A stretch of 64,000 nt of DNA from Liolophura sinensis (lineage: Eukaryota > Mollusca > Polyplacophora > Chitonida > Chitonidae), in NCBI RefSeq assembly GCF_032854445.1, contig NC_088303.1, forward strand, positions 3,911,501-3,975,500, given 5' to 3'. The notes below the pieces were generated by a model. That model did not search any database. It was not told the DNA's origin and saw nothing but the letters and a program-made list of their open reading frames with translations. The position numbers were made by a program, and so were the translations under genes. How positions within the stretch are numbered: the first letter of the stretch is position 1; each line of letters opens with the position of its first letter. Positions 36,884 to 48,660 of the stretch are shown here, in pieces.

Positions 36884-38212
36884 TATCCACTAGGCATTGC
36901 ACTTAACCATCCACTAGGCATTGTACTTAACCATCTACTCGGCATTGTACTTAACCATCCATTAGGCAATGCACTTAACAATCCACTAGGCATTGTACTT
37001 AACCATCCACTAGGCATTGCACTTAACAATCCTATAGGCATTGCACTTAACCATCCCATAGGCATTGTACTAAAAACACCCACTACATGTAGGCACTGTA
37101 CTAAAACATCCACTAAGCATTGTGCTAAATCATTCACTACGCATTATACTAACACATCTACTAGGTATTGTGCTAAAACAAACATCCAATAGGCATGCCA
37201 AAACATGCACTAGGCATTGTGCTAAAAAAACATCCATTAGGCATGCCAAAACATGCACTAGGCATTGTGATAAAAAAAACATTCATTAGGCATGCCAAAA
37301 CATCCACTAGGCACTGTGCCAAAACATCAACTAGATGTTGTGCCAAAACATCCACTAGACATTGTGCGAAAACATTTACTACATATAGTTATTGTAGTAT
37401 ACCATCCACTAGGCATTGTACTAAACCATTCACTAAGCATTGTGCTAAAACACTCACTAGGCATTGTGCTAATCCATCCACTAGGCATTGTGCTAAAACG
37501 TCCGCTAGGAACTGTGCTAAACCACTTACTAGGCATTTTACTAACACATCTCCTAGGCATTGTACTAACACATCTACTAGGTATTGTACTAACACATCTA
37601 CTTGGCATTGTACTAAAACATCCATTAGGCATTGTGTCAAAACATCCACTAGGCATAGTGTCAAAACATCCACTAGACGTTGTGCTAAAACATCTACTAC
37701 ACATAGTCATTGTACTGAACCACCCACTAGGCATTGTACTAAACCATCCACTACGCATTGTTCTAAAACGCCCACTAGGCATTGTACTAATCCATCCACT
37801 AGGCATTGTACTAATCCATCCACTAGGCATTGTACTAACACATCTACTAGGCATTGTACTAACACATCTACTAGGCATTGTACTAATACATCCACTAGGC
37901 ATTGTACTAACACATCTAATAGGCATTGTAATAAGACATCTACTAGGCATTGTGATAAACCATCTACTAGGTATTGTGATAAACCATCTACTAGGCATTG
38001 TACTAACACATCTACTAGGCATTGTGATAAACCATCTACTAGGCATTGTACTAATACATCCACAAGGCATTGTACTAACACATCTACTAGGCATTGTACT
38101 AACACATCTAATAGGCATTGTAATAAGACATCTACTAGGCATTGTGATAAACCATCTACTAGGCATTGTACTAACACATCTACTGCGCAAACATCCACTA
38201 GACATTGCGTAA
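36884..38212 (+). repeat. 24-bp minisatellite, about 55 units, with higher-order repeat
   Basis: Units of 24 bp read ACTAGGCATTGTACTAACAC followed by ATCT, with variants such as GTGCTAAAAC and GTGATAAACC. A rare variant (AATAGGCATTGTAATAAG) recurs at 37919 and 38111, exactly 192 bp (8 units) apart with matching neighbours, so a higher-order unit was duplicated near the 3' end. All frames lack stops in most units, producing open frames of up to 370 codons on both strands. The sequence is low-complexity and mirrors in every frame, so I call it non-coding. Confidence 0.95.
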
Positions 38213-39447
38213 CTGCCTTAAACAAGAATTTTGTTGATGGAGTGGGCCTACATATTTATACTAAGTACCTCGTCACCTCTAAGCGTATGTCTGATTCACT
38301 CTTTTGAGGTCGGTAAATCAATCGTTTCATCTGCAAACAAGGTTAATCAGTCTGTCCTCAATACCAACACTCGTATGGTTGATGGAGGAGCATAGAAGGC
38401 GCGAGGCAGCGAAATGGGGAGAGATGCTGGAGTGACTGCAGAGATGTAGAAAACACAAAAACCCTCTTCTAGGAGAAGATATTCTGAACACCTCACTCTT
38501 ACAAGACAAACATTCCCCACTGACGCCATCCTCTCTTCCCTTTGAAAATGGCGAGCTTTCATGAAGTGGATGGAGGAGCTGTTATCTATCGATTGCTCTA
38601 TTGACACTTCATTTCTGTCCACTTCACAGTTTGCCTTCGCCGTTACAAAAACTGGCGTCGGTCCTCAGAACAAACCGGACCTTTCAGCATACTCGAAGAT
38701 CTCGAGACAAGATTCCAATAGCGATGCTGTTATAAGAGCTTAAGTCGTTTAGCAAATAACGCTAAGCCTGTGTCCGCGTTCCTCAGGTCTCAAGTCCTTA
38801 GTCATTGTTCACCGTCACAGTGTGCAACATACGCAGTAGTTATAGACAAAATACTGGGTGCCTAATTTAATTTACCATTGAAAACATACACTCCAAGTGT
38901 CAGCAGTATGGAGATCTCTGGGCTATCCTCGTGTTATTACTGCCGTACTGCCTCCTACATAATCATATTTGACCATTTACCATAATGGTGAACTGGACGT
39001 CAGCGAATGCCAGCAAATTTTGATAAAATCAAACAATTTTTGTAGACACTTTTTACGCGGTTGTCTACTCTACTCTAACATAAGTACAAACCAGCCCAGT
39101 TAGAAGCTACTTGTAAATTATCTGTCGAAAAGCAGAGCCGCAAAAAAACGTCTGTGTTGTTTTAATCAATAAAATATAACTTCAAAAAACTGTATGGTGG
39201 ATAGTAGTGTAAAAACAGTCCAGAAATCCGTAAATTACTCCTTACACAGAATAAATTCTGAAAAATTTTAACAGATAAACTGGCTGGGTGGAGATACCGT
39301 TTGCTGGTTGTCATAACATCGACAGTCTTTGATCAAACTTGTTATAACCATGGTGTATATTGCACAATTCTGTGATTATCCTTCCAGCCCGAGCAGATAG
39401 CAGCTCGCACATATAAAGCCTGGGTATATTAAATCTAGATCTCTAAA
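38213..39447. other. Non-coding stretch, no gene recognised
   Basis: Three overlapping short frames occur on both strands between about 38330 and 38740, with no family resemblance. Nothing else is recognised. Confidence 0.45.
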
Positions 39448-39658
39448 GCTCGGCATAAACGAGAGCTTAAGCCGCGACTCAACTGGACTAAACTGGTCCG
39501 AGTTACTGATGGGCATGCGACGTGAAGACTCACCGGCATACACGTAACGACTGCTGCTGAGTCGAGCCGTTATTTCACATCCACGTGCGCTTAGCGCTGA
39601 AAGCAACATCTGACTTGAGTTTAGCACACCATGCTTTGAGCTCTCGCGTATGCCGAGC
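39448..39658. mobile_element. Candidate MITE with 20-bp inverted ends
   Basis: GCTCGGCATAAACGAGAGCT at 39448-39467 matches the reverse complement of 39639-39658 at 18 of 20 positions. The enclosed ~170 bp is GC-richer than its surroundings and lacks coding capacity. Length and structure fit a non-autonomous DNA transposon, but no clear target-site duplication was found, and the inverted repeat could instead be a structured non-coding locus. Confidence 0.5.
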
Positions 39659-41385
39659 GTTATTAACGGGGCAACACGTGTGTTGTAGTATCCCAAACCA
39701 CTAATATCATTTTGCTTGTGGAGTAGCTTTGGATCAATGGATTAAAGACCTCTGCCACACAGGTGGTTTGCTAAATGTTATGTAGGACAAGAACTGTGTA
39801 ATGGGAGGTTTCAATTAAGCTTAGCCTACCAGACCAGATGCGTCTCGCCATACATTCTACGTTAGCTGACAGCTACACACCCAGGAAAGCCATCGCTGAC
39901 ACAATCTTCCCTATTTGCCATTGTGTAGACATTCTATTATACAAACAAATAATTTCGCTCTCCAATACCGAGGCACGATATTCCCTCAGTAACACCTGTG
40001 TATCTATGACTACATGCTCGCAACGATGAACACGGTCTGGCAGTCAGTGGGTTTATAACGGTCTCTCAATAACACAAGGAGTCCACGCCAGCTGACAGTT
40101 GGCACAGAGATTTGTCAAGCTGTATCAATAAGAGCAATACTCAGTGCTAGACATATTCTACACAATTTCATACGAGATTTTTTCACGAGAATCTTATTTA
40201 ATTACATCTTATAGAATTCCTTAGAGGAACATCCCCTGCCTGTGGACAATACTGCGTCACATTGCTGTTTGCAATAAATAAATGCAATCACGTATAATGC
40301 AGTTTGCTTTATTAGTGCATTTGATAGATGGGTATCTAATATCAAACACTTATAAGTTATTAGTAATGTCATTATTATTCCTTGCGAACAGCTTGCTGCT
40401 CTGCGGGTTGCCTATTCAATTTCATTCCCCCCTCCCCCGTCAGTAACTTGCCAAAGGTCATTTATTTAACTCAAGCTCCCTTCACACAAAACTTACATCC
40501 TTCTTATTAATAAAAAAGGTGTACATATGTCGTTAAAAGGCCTTTAAAGCCTTTCGGTCGTGTCTGTATACAGCACATTCCGTGAACGCTACAACATGGA
40601 TCATCGGATTGTGTGCTAGGTGAAGTTCTCCGAGTTGTAGGGAATCAAACCACATGATTTGACTGAGAACAACAAGACCACTGGGTATTATTCCGGCGGT
40701 CATTTCGTGCCCTCAGTCATATTGTATTGTCAGGAAAGACAGTCGTTTAGGCAATGAGTACAGTGTATATAACCACGTTTCGCTTGGGCACGACTGCACG
40801 CAACACAGCACTTGGTGTCCTGAATGACACGTGATATCACTGAAGCCAAAGGGTATAATGTGAAGCCGCACACTAACAGCAGGACTTATCAGTTACCCTT
40901 ACTCTTGATGAACCCCCGGCCATATATCGGATGCTGTCGCCATTCCATTTGACATATAGAAAGCGTTACACGATCCACGAGAACTTGGAATGAGTTACGT
41001 ATCACGTGATTAAGAATGGCTTATGAACAGGTCAAGCGAGGGGGAAAAACGTATATTCATGATGTGATTTCCGACCAAAAAGCGATTTAACGAGTTTACA
41101 TACACGTATATCTTTATACTGGCACCGTAAAACTCTTTGGCTGTATGTATATAGGCAGGGTTCAGATAGCTCTCAAAGGACAAGTCCTTACTGGGTTATG
41201 AAATTCATGTAAGACGAAATCACGCTTCAGAACGAGATTTGCATATTAACAGGTAGACTCGCTTTGCATTATCAAAAAATTTCACACTGAGAGGCGTGAT
41301 TTCGCATACCATTAACTGTATCCCATGATTAAGGCTGATATGTTTGCCTTCCGATCACAATAGGTCACACTTGACGTTATCTGAA
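39659..41385. other. Non-coding stretch, nothing recognised
   Basis: No supported gene, SINE or tandem repeat. Confidence 0.5.
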
Positions 41386-41552
41386 TTTATTAGTTTATTT
41401 ATTGCATTGTTTTTTTTTTCGATGCACTCAAGAAAAGTTCACTTATACGATGGCGGTCAGCATTATGGTGGGAATAAACCGGGCAGAGCCCGGAGGAAAC
41501 CCACGACCATCCACAGGTAGCTGGCAGACCTTCCCACTTACGGTCGAAGAGT
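41386..41552 (-). mobile_element. SINE family A, truncated (tRNA head missing)
   Basis: The plus strand starts with TTTATTAGTTTATTTATTG (tail), then ATGCACTCAAGAAAAGTTCAC, ACGATGGCGGTCAGCATTATGGT-like words and the GC-rich body, and ends at CTTACGGTCGAAGAG. The tRNA-derived head is absent, as in a copy with an incomplete reverse transcript. Confidence 0.85.
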
Positions 41553-41978
41553 GTTCTAATTTCCATTTCCAGACAGCAAATGTTCTAGATTTCCTTGCTT
41601 TCACCTTAGCATGGCCATTTTGTGTTGTCTTGCATGAAAATCGCTGAAGCCCATGTGCTTGCTATCCACCAGTGCGACAAAATATACACGTGAGAGAGTT
41701 ACCCAATAAATCCCCGAAGGCCTGTGGTTTATTCAGGGTATATTTAGTGTATGCTACTGTAACAATGGCGCAAAACAGAAATGTAACATGAAGGCTTTGC
41801 ATTCATTAAAATCGGAGGTAGGAAATATCGCTTTCAGGAGCTATATTTACACCACCCTTTACAATCCATTTACCACCAACAAGGAAAGTGCTGTGCACCT
41901 TTAGATCGAATTTATATAGATTTACGCCTTATTTACACGCTGTAGGCCTGGATTACGCATTCGTCCTTTTATTACTTG

Positions 41979-42076
41979 GGTTTCTTCCCATCATAAACCT
42001 GACCGCCTTCGTATAAGTGAAATAATCTCATTGGTGTGTAGGGTGTAAAACACCAATGACACAAATAGGTAAATAA
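41979..42076 (+). mobile_element. SINE 3' fragment
   Basis: Contains TTTCTTCCCATCATAAACC, TGACCGCCTTCGTATAAGTG, AATAATCTCATTGG and GTAAAACACCAATGAC, ending with AAATAGGTAAATAA. This matches the 3' half of family A or a close relative. Confidence 0.75.
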
Positions 42077-44260
42077 TATTGCTGTAAATAATGTTTTCAC
42101 GTGGCATCTAGAATAAGCGTATTTTTACTAAAACAAACCTCTACGAATGTTGGAAAGGTGTGTTATACCCTATAGTGAAACCAATTGATGAGTTATCTAG
42201 CATCTTATAAGGTTGGGATAGTCTACGGCAGCTTTCTATTTGATCTGGAAAGAAAAGGTATTTGCTGGTTTTTTTTTAAAGCTGCCTTAAGGCTTATATG
42301 TATAGATTCTCGATCCCGACCACTGGATGCGTGGTAAGATGGTTAGGTAGATTTTTTACACAGGCGCCTGGTCAATTTGTACGCTGTGTATACCCCGACA
42401 ATGCTAGGGCACGGGGGATGGGAAGTGGGCATCCTGGAGCAATTTATAAACAAGTCTGTTATAAGACTGGTTCCTTAACTAATCCCAACATTATACTGGA
42501 GGCAATCGCCAGGCAATCAGAAACTCTCATCTATCACATACCAGCCGGATGAGCCTCCACACTGGCCAGCTCGTCAAATCTCTTTACCTCTGTAAATTTG
42601 CCATTAGTTATTGCTAGTCGAAAGGGAAACGCAATAACGTGTCCACAGATGCCTTCATTATCACGCTGTGCCTTTTCACCTTGTGTTGCCGCAATGGTGA
42701 CGCGGCAGGGCTGTAATGACGGTGGCCGCGGGCTAACGCCGTTACGATTGAGCGGACGTAGCTATCTGACCCCACAACTTGCCTCTTCCCTCAATACTCT
42801 GCAGCTCCCGGAAACAAACACTGATCAGTGAACTGCCCGTGATGACCGACATGCCTCTATACAAACGACACTGGTTGCCGCTATACAAATGAAAATTGTG
42901 CCATCTTTCGAGTCGATTGAATGTAGGCTTATTCACATGTGAGGTGAATATGTTGTAAAGCGACACTTAAATGTTTGTCATCGATTTTAATATATAGGAT
43001 CAGCAATTGTGTGGTTAAGATACTTGTCTTGGAGTCCTCAGGGAGTTCGTTCAATATTCGTTTTTATTATTATTATTACTCTCGAATACTCGCCCGCCCC
43101 CACTGTTCCTGATGTTCTCGATAAGGGGTTGATATGTAGTATTCCGTAGGCCGTTCACGTTTTCTTAGGTTCAGTTGGTTGTTGATCAATTACAGGTCAT
43201 CCACAAACATGTCACACACACACAGCGAAGTACGCGCTTAATAAAAGTGTCAGTTAAAGTTTGACTCGTATACCACTCGTAAATCATAAAGGGAAGACAT
43301 CTAGCTACATGTATGCATATACCATAGCTAGAGCTGAAAAGGTAAATATAGCATTGCTCACACACTGCAGTGTTTTAGACCAAGGTCAACACTATCTATG
43401 ATCTGGACTTACATATCGGCAAACCCCTCTTTGGGATTTGTGCAACCATATATTTTTATAGGTTCAGCTTGCACTGGAAACTACTTTGATTGCGATATTT
43501 GGACTCAGTAACCACACCCACCAGAAAATAACTGCTTGTTAGGAGAATTACTCGGTGAATCGAAATTATACGTATAAATTTAAACAACACTTTTCACATT
43601 TCATTAACCTATTGCACAATGAAGGACTATTAAAATGCCGATAAGGTCAGTCAGATTGGGTAGCTCTTGCAATTAAGTGCTTATGAGATAGAGATATATT
43701 CTTAACTGTGGTCGATACATATATATTAATTAAGTAAATAAATGAATGAACCCGCGCGTAATAACACACCGTATGAGTTACAGGTACCGCATTCACCTTT
43801 AATACTATCCTGTTCGCCCGTACGTTCCGATAAAGACCGACACAGTTTTAACATTTAGGTGAGGTTCATGCTGCACTGACATCTCGTGAATCTATTAATT
43901 TCTGTAATCGGCTGCTTTGAGAGCTGTAATAGCTGGAATGGCTGTAATCGTGCGAACTCGATCACAAACCTGTCAAAATTCCAGAAAGATGTAACCTTAA
44001 TGTGCCCATGCGAAGCCTCATTTCGCGTCCTAACCGCCTTGCTTAAGGTTATTAGGGTTGACGTGTTGAACAGATCACCCGTTACAAACGCGCTAATAAA
44101 TTAAAACTGCGGATTCAATTCTGACATATGACAATAACATTCTGTAACCTGGGAGTCTCAATTCCCACTGGACATCGTGAAATATATTCTCAGATAGAAA
44201 CCTGCAGTTTACATCCACACCGAATCTATGTGTTTTTCTTCCGTACCACTAGGGGATATC
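42077..44260. other. Non-coding stretch, no gene recognised
   Basis: A GC-richer segment at about 42610-42790 has mixed composition, and short frames there do not resemble known proteins. No firm element was found. Confidence 0.45.
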
Positions 44261-44310
44261 CAATTGTTGACGTCAGTATAAATAACTGCGCATCTTCATC
44301 ACAGTCTTAA
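44261..44310 (+). promoter_or_regulatory. CRE-TATA promoter-like site
   Basis: A full CRE, TGACGTCA at 44268-44275, is followed one base later by TATAAATA (44277-44284), with CCAATTG just upstream (44260-44266). A transcription start would be expected near 44305-44315. No recognisable coding sequence follows: the first ATG downstream (44344) opens only ten codons. It could drive a non-coding or spliced transcript, or be fortuitous. Confidence 0.4.
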
Positions 44311-44379
44311 GGATTTTTCCCTTGCAGTCAGCACAGAGTTAGAGATGCTGACACCTTCCGGTAACGCTCACTCCTAGAA

Positions 44380-44421
44380 CTGACCGCCCTCATATATTTG
44401 AAATATTCCTTAATCAAAGCG
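44380..44421 (+). mobile_element. Short SINE 3' fragment
   Basis: CTGACCGCCCTCATATATTTGAAATATTCCTT-like sequence, recognisable as the CTGACCGCC...GTATAAGTGAAATATTC segment of the SINE tail, is badly diverged. Confidence 0.5.
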
Positions 44422-46693
44422 TTAACTAAAGCCCGACAACCGTGCACAAGTCGTAAATCGAAAAGGAGGGTCCCAAATCGATAACAACAACAGTTCCCAT
44501 AGGTAAATGTAAGAAACAATACATACTTTTGTTTTTTATTAGGAGATTAGATACCAAAGTTTTCAAAACAAGGTACCTTTGTGACGTGAACTTCCTTGCC
44601 GGTTTAGAGCAGGTTAGGGGAACCGACAGTGCAACTGGAGAGAAAGGTAGCAGTAGACGCCAGGCGAATCTTTATTTATGCACTTGTCCGGGATGTATTC
44701 ATTGCTGTGTATTTTAAGCTGTGTACGATCAAGCATAACACTTGTTAAGCTTTTCCCCTTATTGTCTGTCGTTTCACCGTAGTCTACTGAAAACTCCCGA
44801 AAACGTGTTCGCGGATAGAGTTAATCCAATATGACACATCATCGATGTTATCAGATGCTGGTCAAGTTAGGTTTCTAGTTAGTGCTGAAATGTGCTGACA
44901 AGCTTTTATTCAAATACCAACGGCGGCTACTCTGTACAACGGTACCAACGTGCTTACAAATGGCAGTACAAGACACTTTAGCTGATTGGTGAGATTGGAA
45001 AGGCTGAGGGAGTGGTTGTCCCTGTGACATTAGGACAAATACTACTCATAGTTAATCAGGCTTTCAGTTTGTCAGAGACGTTTCTAGGATGAATTCCATT
45101 GATTTGCGCTATAAAACCACCTCGCACTTTGAACTTTCTAAATCGGCCAGGACAGAAAGGAAAAAATAGAGACCTTGAAAAATGAAACGGAAAACTGGCA
45201 GTGACTATGTAATTATATAAATGTGAGGTTATGATGTAGCGCGTACCATAAAGATTACGTGGACGGAGAATGCAACATATTTTGGATGCGCATAATTGTA
45301 CTGCAGTTTAAACCTGACAAATTATGAACAAGGCTTGTTTATAAGATTATAATATTTTGTACAACAGTGTGACCCTGAAAGAGCATGCTGGAACATTTTT
45401 AAGATAAAACTTCACACTAAAACTGACGATACATATCAAGTGGGTTTTGAAATCGCTTGTGTAATGAGGAATCCGAAAAGGTGAGGAATTTGTTGTGGCA
45501 GATCAAAATGCGTCTTTGTGTATAGAGGGTAAGTCTATCACCAGTGTACGCTAAATGTCTATTTACACATTTTTTCACGCTCTTGTATTTTAACAGCGTG
45601 TGTGCGGTGGGCTTAATTACTAATGTAAGCACATGAATAAAATGCATTTCTCCGTGTTTTCAGTCCATGATTTCTGATACGAAACGGGGTGGAGCCAGGT
45701 AGAGCCTGTTTTCACAAAGACACAAAAGAAAAGGTTAAAGATCAACAAAACTCCAAATGTGGGCCCCGAGCTTTGACACTTCATTCTACCACAGGTGCAT
45801 GTGACAGGAGCGTAACTACATTGTGACCTTGTGTCCTCAACCCACACTGGACATGTAGACATGCCTTAGATCAAACTATTTCCTGCATGGAAACCATGTC
45901 CTGTAATTCCATGCGATGGCTGCTATAATGGAGAGGGGGGTTCACGTCAAACATGGCTCGTGTTTGCAGTGCTGTAGTGGGTCTTGGTCTTCACAGTTTC
46001 ATGTGTAGCCACCCCCCGGATTTATCTCATTATTGCAATGACTGTAGAAGGGACTGGGATTAATACATCAAAGTGAGTTTAGCAAATGGGACTGCGTTCA
46101 CTTGTATATGCAGTGGTTTAAAAGATGTATCTTAATATCGTTACCTAGAATGACCCTGTATGACACGGTGTTGAAAAAAGGTGTTCAGACAGGGTATTTA
46201 GAAATGGTCATTTTGAGTTTTTATGTTATACATGAATTTGTTTAGACACTACTTAGGGTTCCTATGCTGAAATTAATTAATAGGCCATAACAGAGCCTTG
46301 TGCCAGAAATGGTGCCTGTACCCGCCAAGTAACGGTAATTTCACTAAGCTTCCTAACTATTGCCAGGGTAAGACCATTCGGGGTTGCAGACAATGTCATC
46401 AAAGGTTAGCATAAGTAAATGTAGAAATAATTGCGGAGTGTCGCCGTCTAGTAGGGGCAGTGGTGCACAGAGTTTCAGGGAGCGTAGAGGCCATCGCATG
46501 CGCTGTAAGGAGTATGGTAACAGTCACTAGATGGAAATGAGCAGGGAGCCAACCACCTGCACAGACAACTTGTCGTATTGTAGTCCTCATACATTATTTA
46601 CATTGGCAACAGTGTGATTAGCGCATGAACATCTGAAATTATAATTATGAGCAATATAAGCAGTCAAGGAGAGGTTGTTGCGAATGAAGATGG
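44422..46693. other. Non-coding stretch, no gene recognised
   Basis: No recognised coding sequence or repeat. Open frames are all below 85 codons. Confidence 0.5.
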
Positions 46694-47406
46694 TACTGTA
46701 AATGCCTTTTTATTCGCGTGGAACTAACATTCGCGGATTTCGCGGCAAACTCATTTCCTCGAAAATAAGTGCCATCGAATATAAAGCCCATGTAAGTAAT
46801 TTATTAGTGAAGCATGCGTTATATTTACAAATTCGTTATCAAGCACTACCGTTCTGATCGTTTTTCAAACACGTTAATTAGAAATACGTAATTAGAATGT
46901 ATTCCGGCTTTCACAAATCCAGCTTAATTTATCGTCAGTTAATCTTGCTTTCTTTTAAGGAGGCTTAGCTCCATCTAAGTATCGCCAAATTGCACGTTGT
47001 AGTTGTTGTTGATTTATTGCCGCGGTTAGGACATACAATCGGTAATGTGTACTGGCATGTGGTTGTGATACGATATACATAGCATGGGAGAGGCTGTTTT
47101 TCTATCGACTGTACTTCCCTTCCGGTCAGATCACCTTTCCGACGCGCCCGATACATCGCTCGGGGGTTTTCCGCACTTCAAAGTTCCTTTTCATAATGAT
47201 GATTTCTGAGAAAATTTACTCAGATCTGTCACAGTTCACTCACTGAAAATTAAACAGTGGGATTTATTAATATTACATTTATTTCTTCGTCGTCTCCAGG
47301 ACTGAGTGAAAGGAATATTGCTCACATTGATTTTCGTTTATCCTCAAAAAATTCTCTTAAGATCCGTGAAAGTTTATGCCCGCGAATAAAAAAGACATTT
47401 ACAGTA
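46694..47406. mobile_element. TA-flanked non-autonomous DNA transposon (MITE)
   Basis: TACTGTAAATGCC followed by TTTTTATTCGCG at the left edge matches the reverse complement of the right edge (CGCGAATAAAAAAGAC then ATTTACAGTA) with about two differences over 25 bp. Weaker inverted matching continues inward: GCGGATTTCGCG-like words on the left and the GATCCGTGAAAG region on the right. If the flanking TA dinucleotides are the target duplication, the element is 46696-47404 with CTGTAAATG termini, as expected for the Tc1/mariner superfamily. The ~710-bp interior has no transposase frame, so it would need a helper in trans. Confidence 0.7.
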
Positions 47407-47889
47407 TGTCTTTGTGGCACAATATGACGATAGCGAGGTATAGATGACATGTATAGATTCCTGAGCCAACACAATAAACACATATATACTTAAACACTGC
47501 CTTAAGTAACACACCAAAATTTAAAGTGCGAAGACGATGCAAAACGCTAGACAGCCCTTTGAACCAAACCACCTCAAACGAATCCCGATTTTGTGAAGAT
47601 TTTGATTCGTATTACTTGACTCTGTTTTATTTTTATCTGAGAAAATTTTGGATTGTTCAGAGGCAGCACTTATCGGGGATTTACAGAATAGCAAGACGGT
47701 CATTACAGATACCCTTAGCACACGAGTGTGTTTGTAGGAAAAAGCTCCAAATGGCCTGGGTTTAAGATTAAGTTTTCCTTTCCGGGGCCTAATTGAATGT
47801 GGACCACGCATAACAACAGGTGCCAAGACATGCACTTTGAAAAGTGTTGATTTCCTCCTGATCTGAGGATCCTGATTTCTCTGAACATC
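47407..47889. other. Spacer without a recognised feature
   Basis: Frames are open on both strands across part of this segment, but neither resembles a known protein. Confidence 0.4.
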
Positions 47890-48660
47890 CCGCTCTAGGC
47901 CTGGATTCTCATGGTAGCTCCCTTCACACCCCACACTTAGTGGTGCGGGGTTCTTCGTACCGTGTGCACACCCCGCACCTGGAACATCCTGGTAGTTCAT
48001 TGTACACTCCGTGCTTGGTAGATCTGGAACATCCTGGTAGTTAACAATACACTTTGTCTTAAGTAAACGTGGAATATCCTGATATTTCGTCGCACACTCC
48101 TCGCTAGGTGGACCTGGGGCACCCTGGTAGAGCATTGTACACTCCACCCTGGGGCCTTCGTGGGGTCTCCGTGGCTCAGTTTGTTAGCACGCTAGCGATT
48201 ATACATTCATCGCTATGTAAACCTGGAGCATCCTGGTAGTTCATCGCACACTCAGCTCTAGGTGGAACTGAAGCATCCTGATAGTTCATTGTACACGCTG
48301 CAATAGGTAAACCTGTACCATCCTGGTGGTTTATTGTACACTCCACCCTAAGTAGAACTGGAGCATCCTGGTTGTTCACTGTACAATCCCCGATAGGTGG
48401 ACCTGGGGGATCCTGATTGTGTACACTTCGCCCTAAGTAAACCTAGAACATCCTGATAGTTCATTGTACACTCCGCGATAGGTAAACCTGGAGCATCTCT
48501 GGTAGTTCATTTCTACACTTCGCCCTAAGTGGACCTGCAGCACCCTGGCAGTGCATTGTACACTCCGCCCAGCCTGGTTGTTCATTGTACAATCTGCTAT
48601 GGGTAAACCTAGAGCTTCCTGGTAGTTCAATTCTACACTCAGCGCTAGGGGTATCTTGAT
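47890..48660 (+). repeat. 45-bp minisatellite, about 16 units
   Basis: Units contain CATCCTGGTAGTTCATTGTA, CACTCCGC and TAGGTAAACCTGGAG, with length about 45 bp. The period is 15 codons, and on the minus strand a frame with repeating NYQD motifs stays open for long stretches but breaks between blocks, so it is not called as a gene. A 35-bp SINE-head-like segment interrupts the array near 48161-48195. Confidence 0.9.
48161..48195 (+). mobile_element. SINE head fragment inside a minisatellite
   Basis: GGTCTCCGTGGCTCAGTTTG and TTAGCACGCTAGCG match the box-A head of family A (compare GGCCTCCGTGGCTCAGTCG at 29767). The rest of the SINE is absent, and minisatellite sequence resumes directly. Confidence 0.65.

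Noticed and set aside
37195-38307. 370-codon open frame with RHCTNTSTR-type repeats
   Set aside because: Entirely within the 24-bp minisatellite; equally long frames occur on the other strand, and the higher-order duplication is satellite-like.
43007-43065. tRNA-like stretch GTGTGGTTAAGATACTTG with GAGTTCGTTCAA
   Set aside because: Resembles a decayed tRNA-derived SINE head, but no stems, body or tail could be placed.
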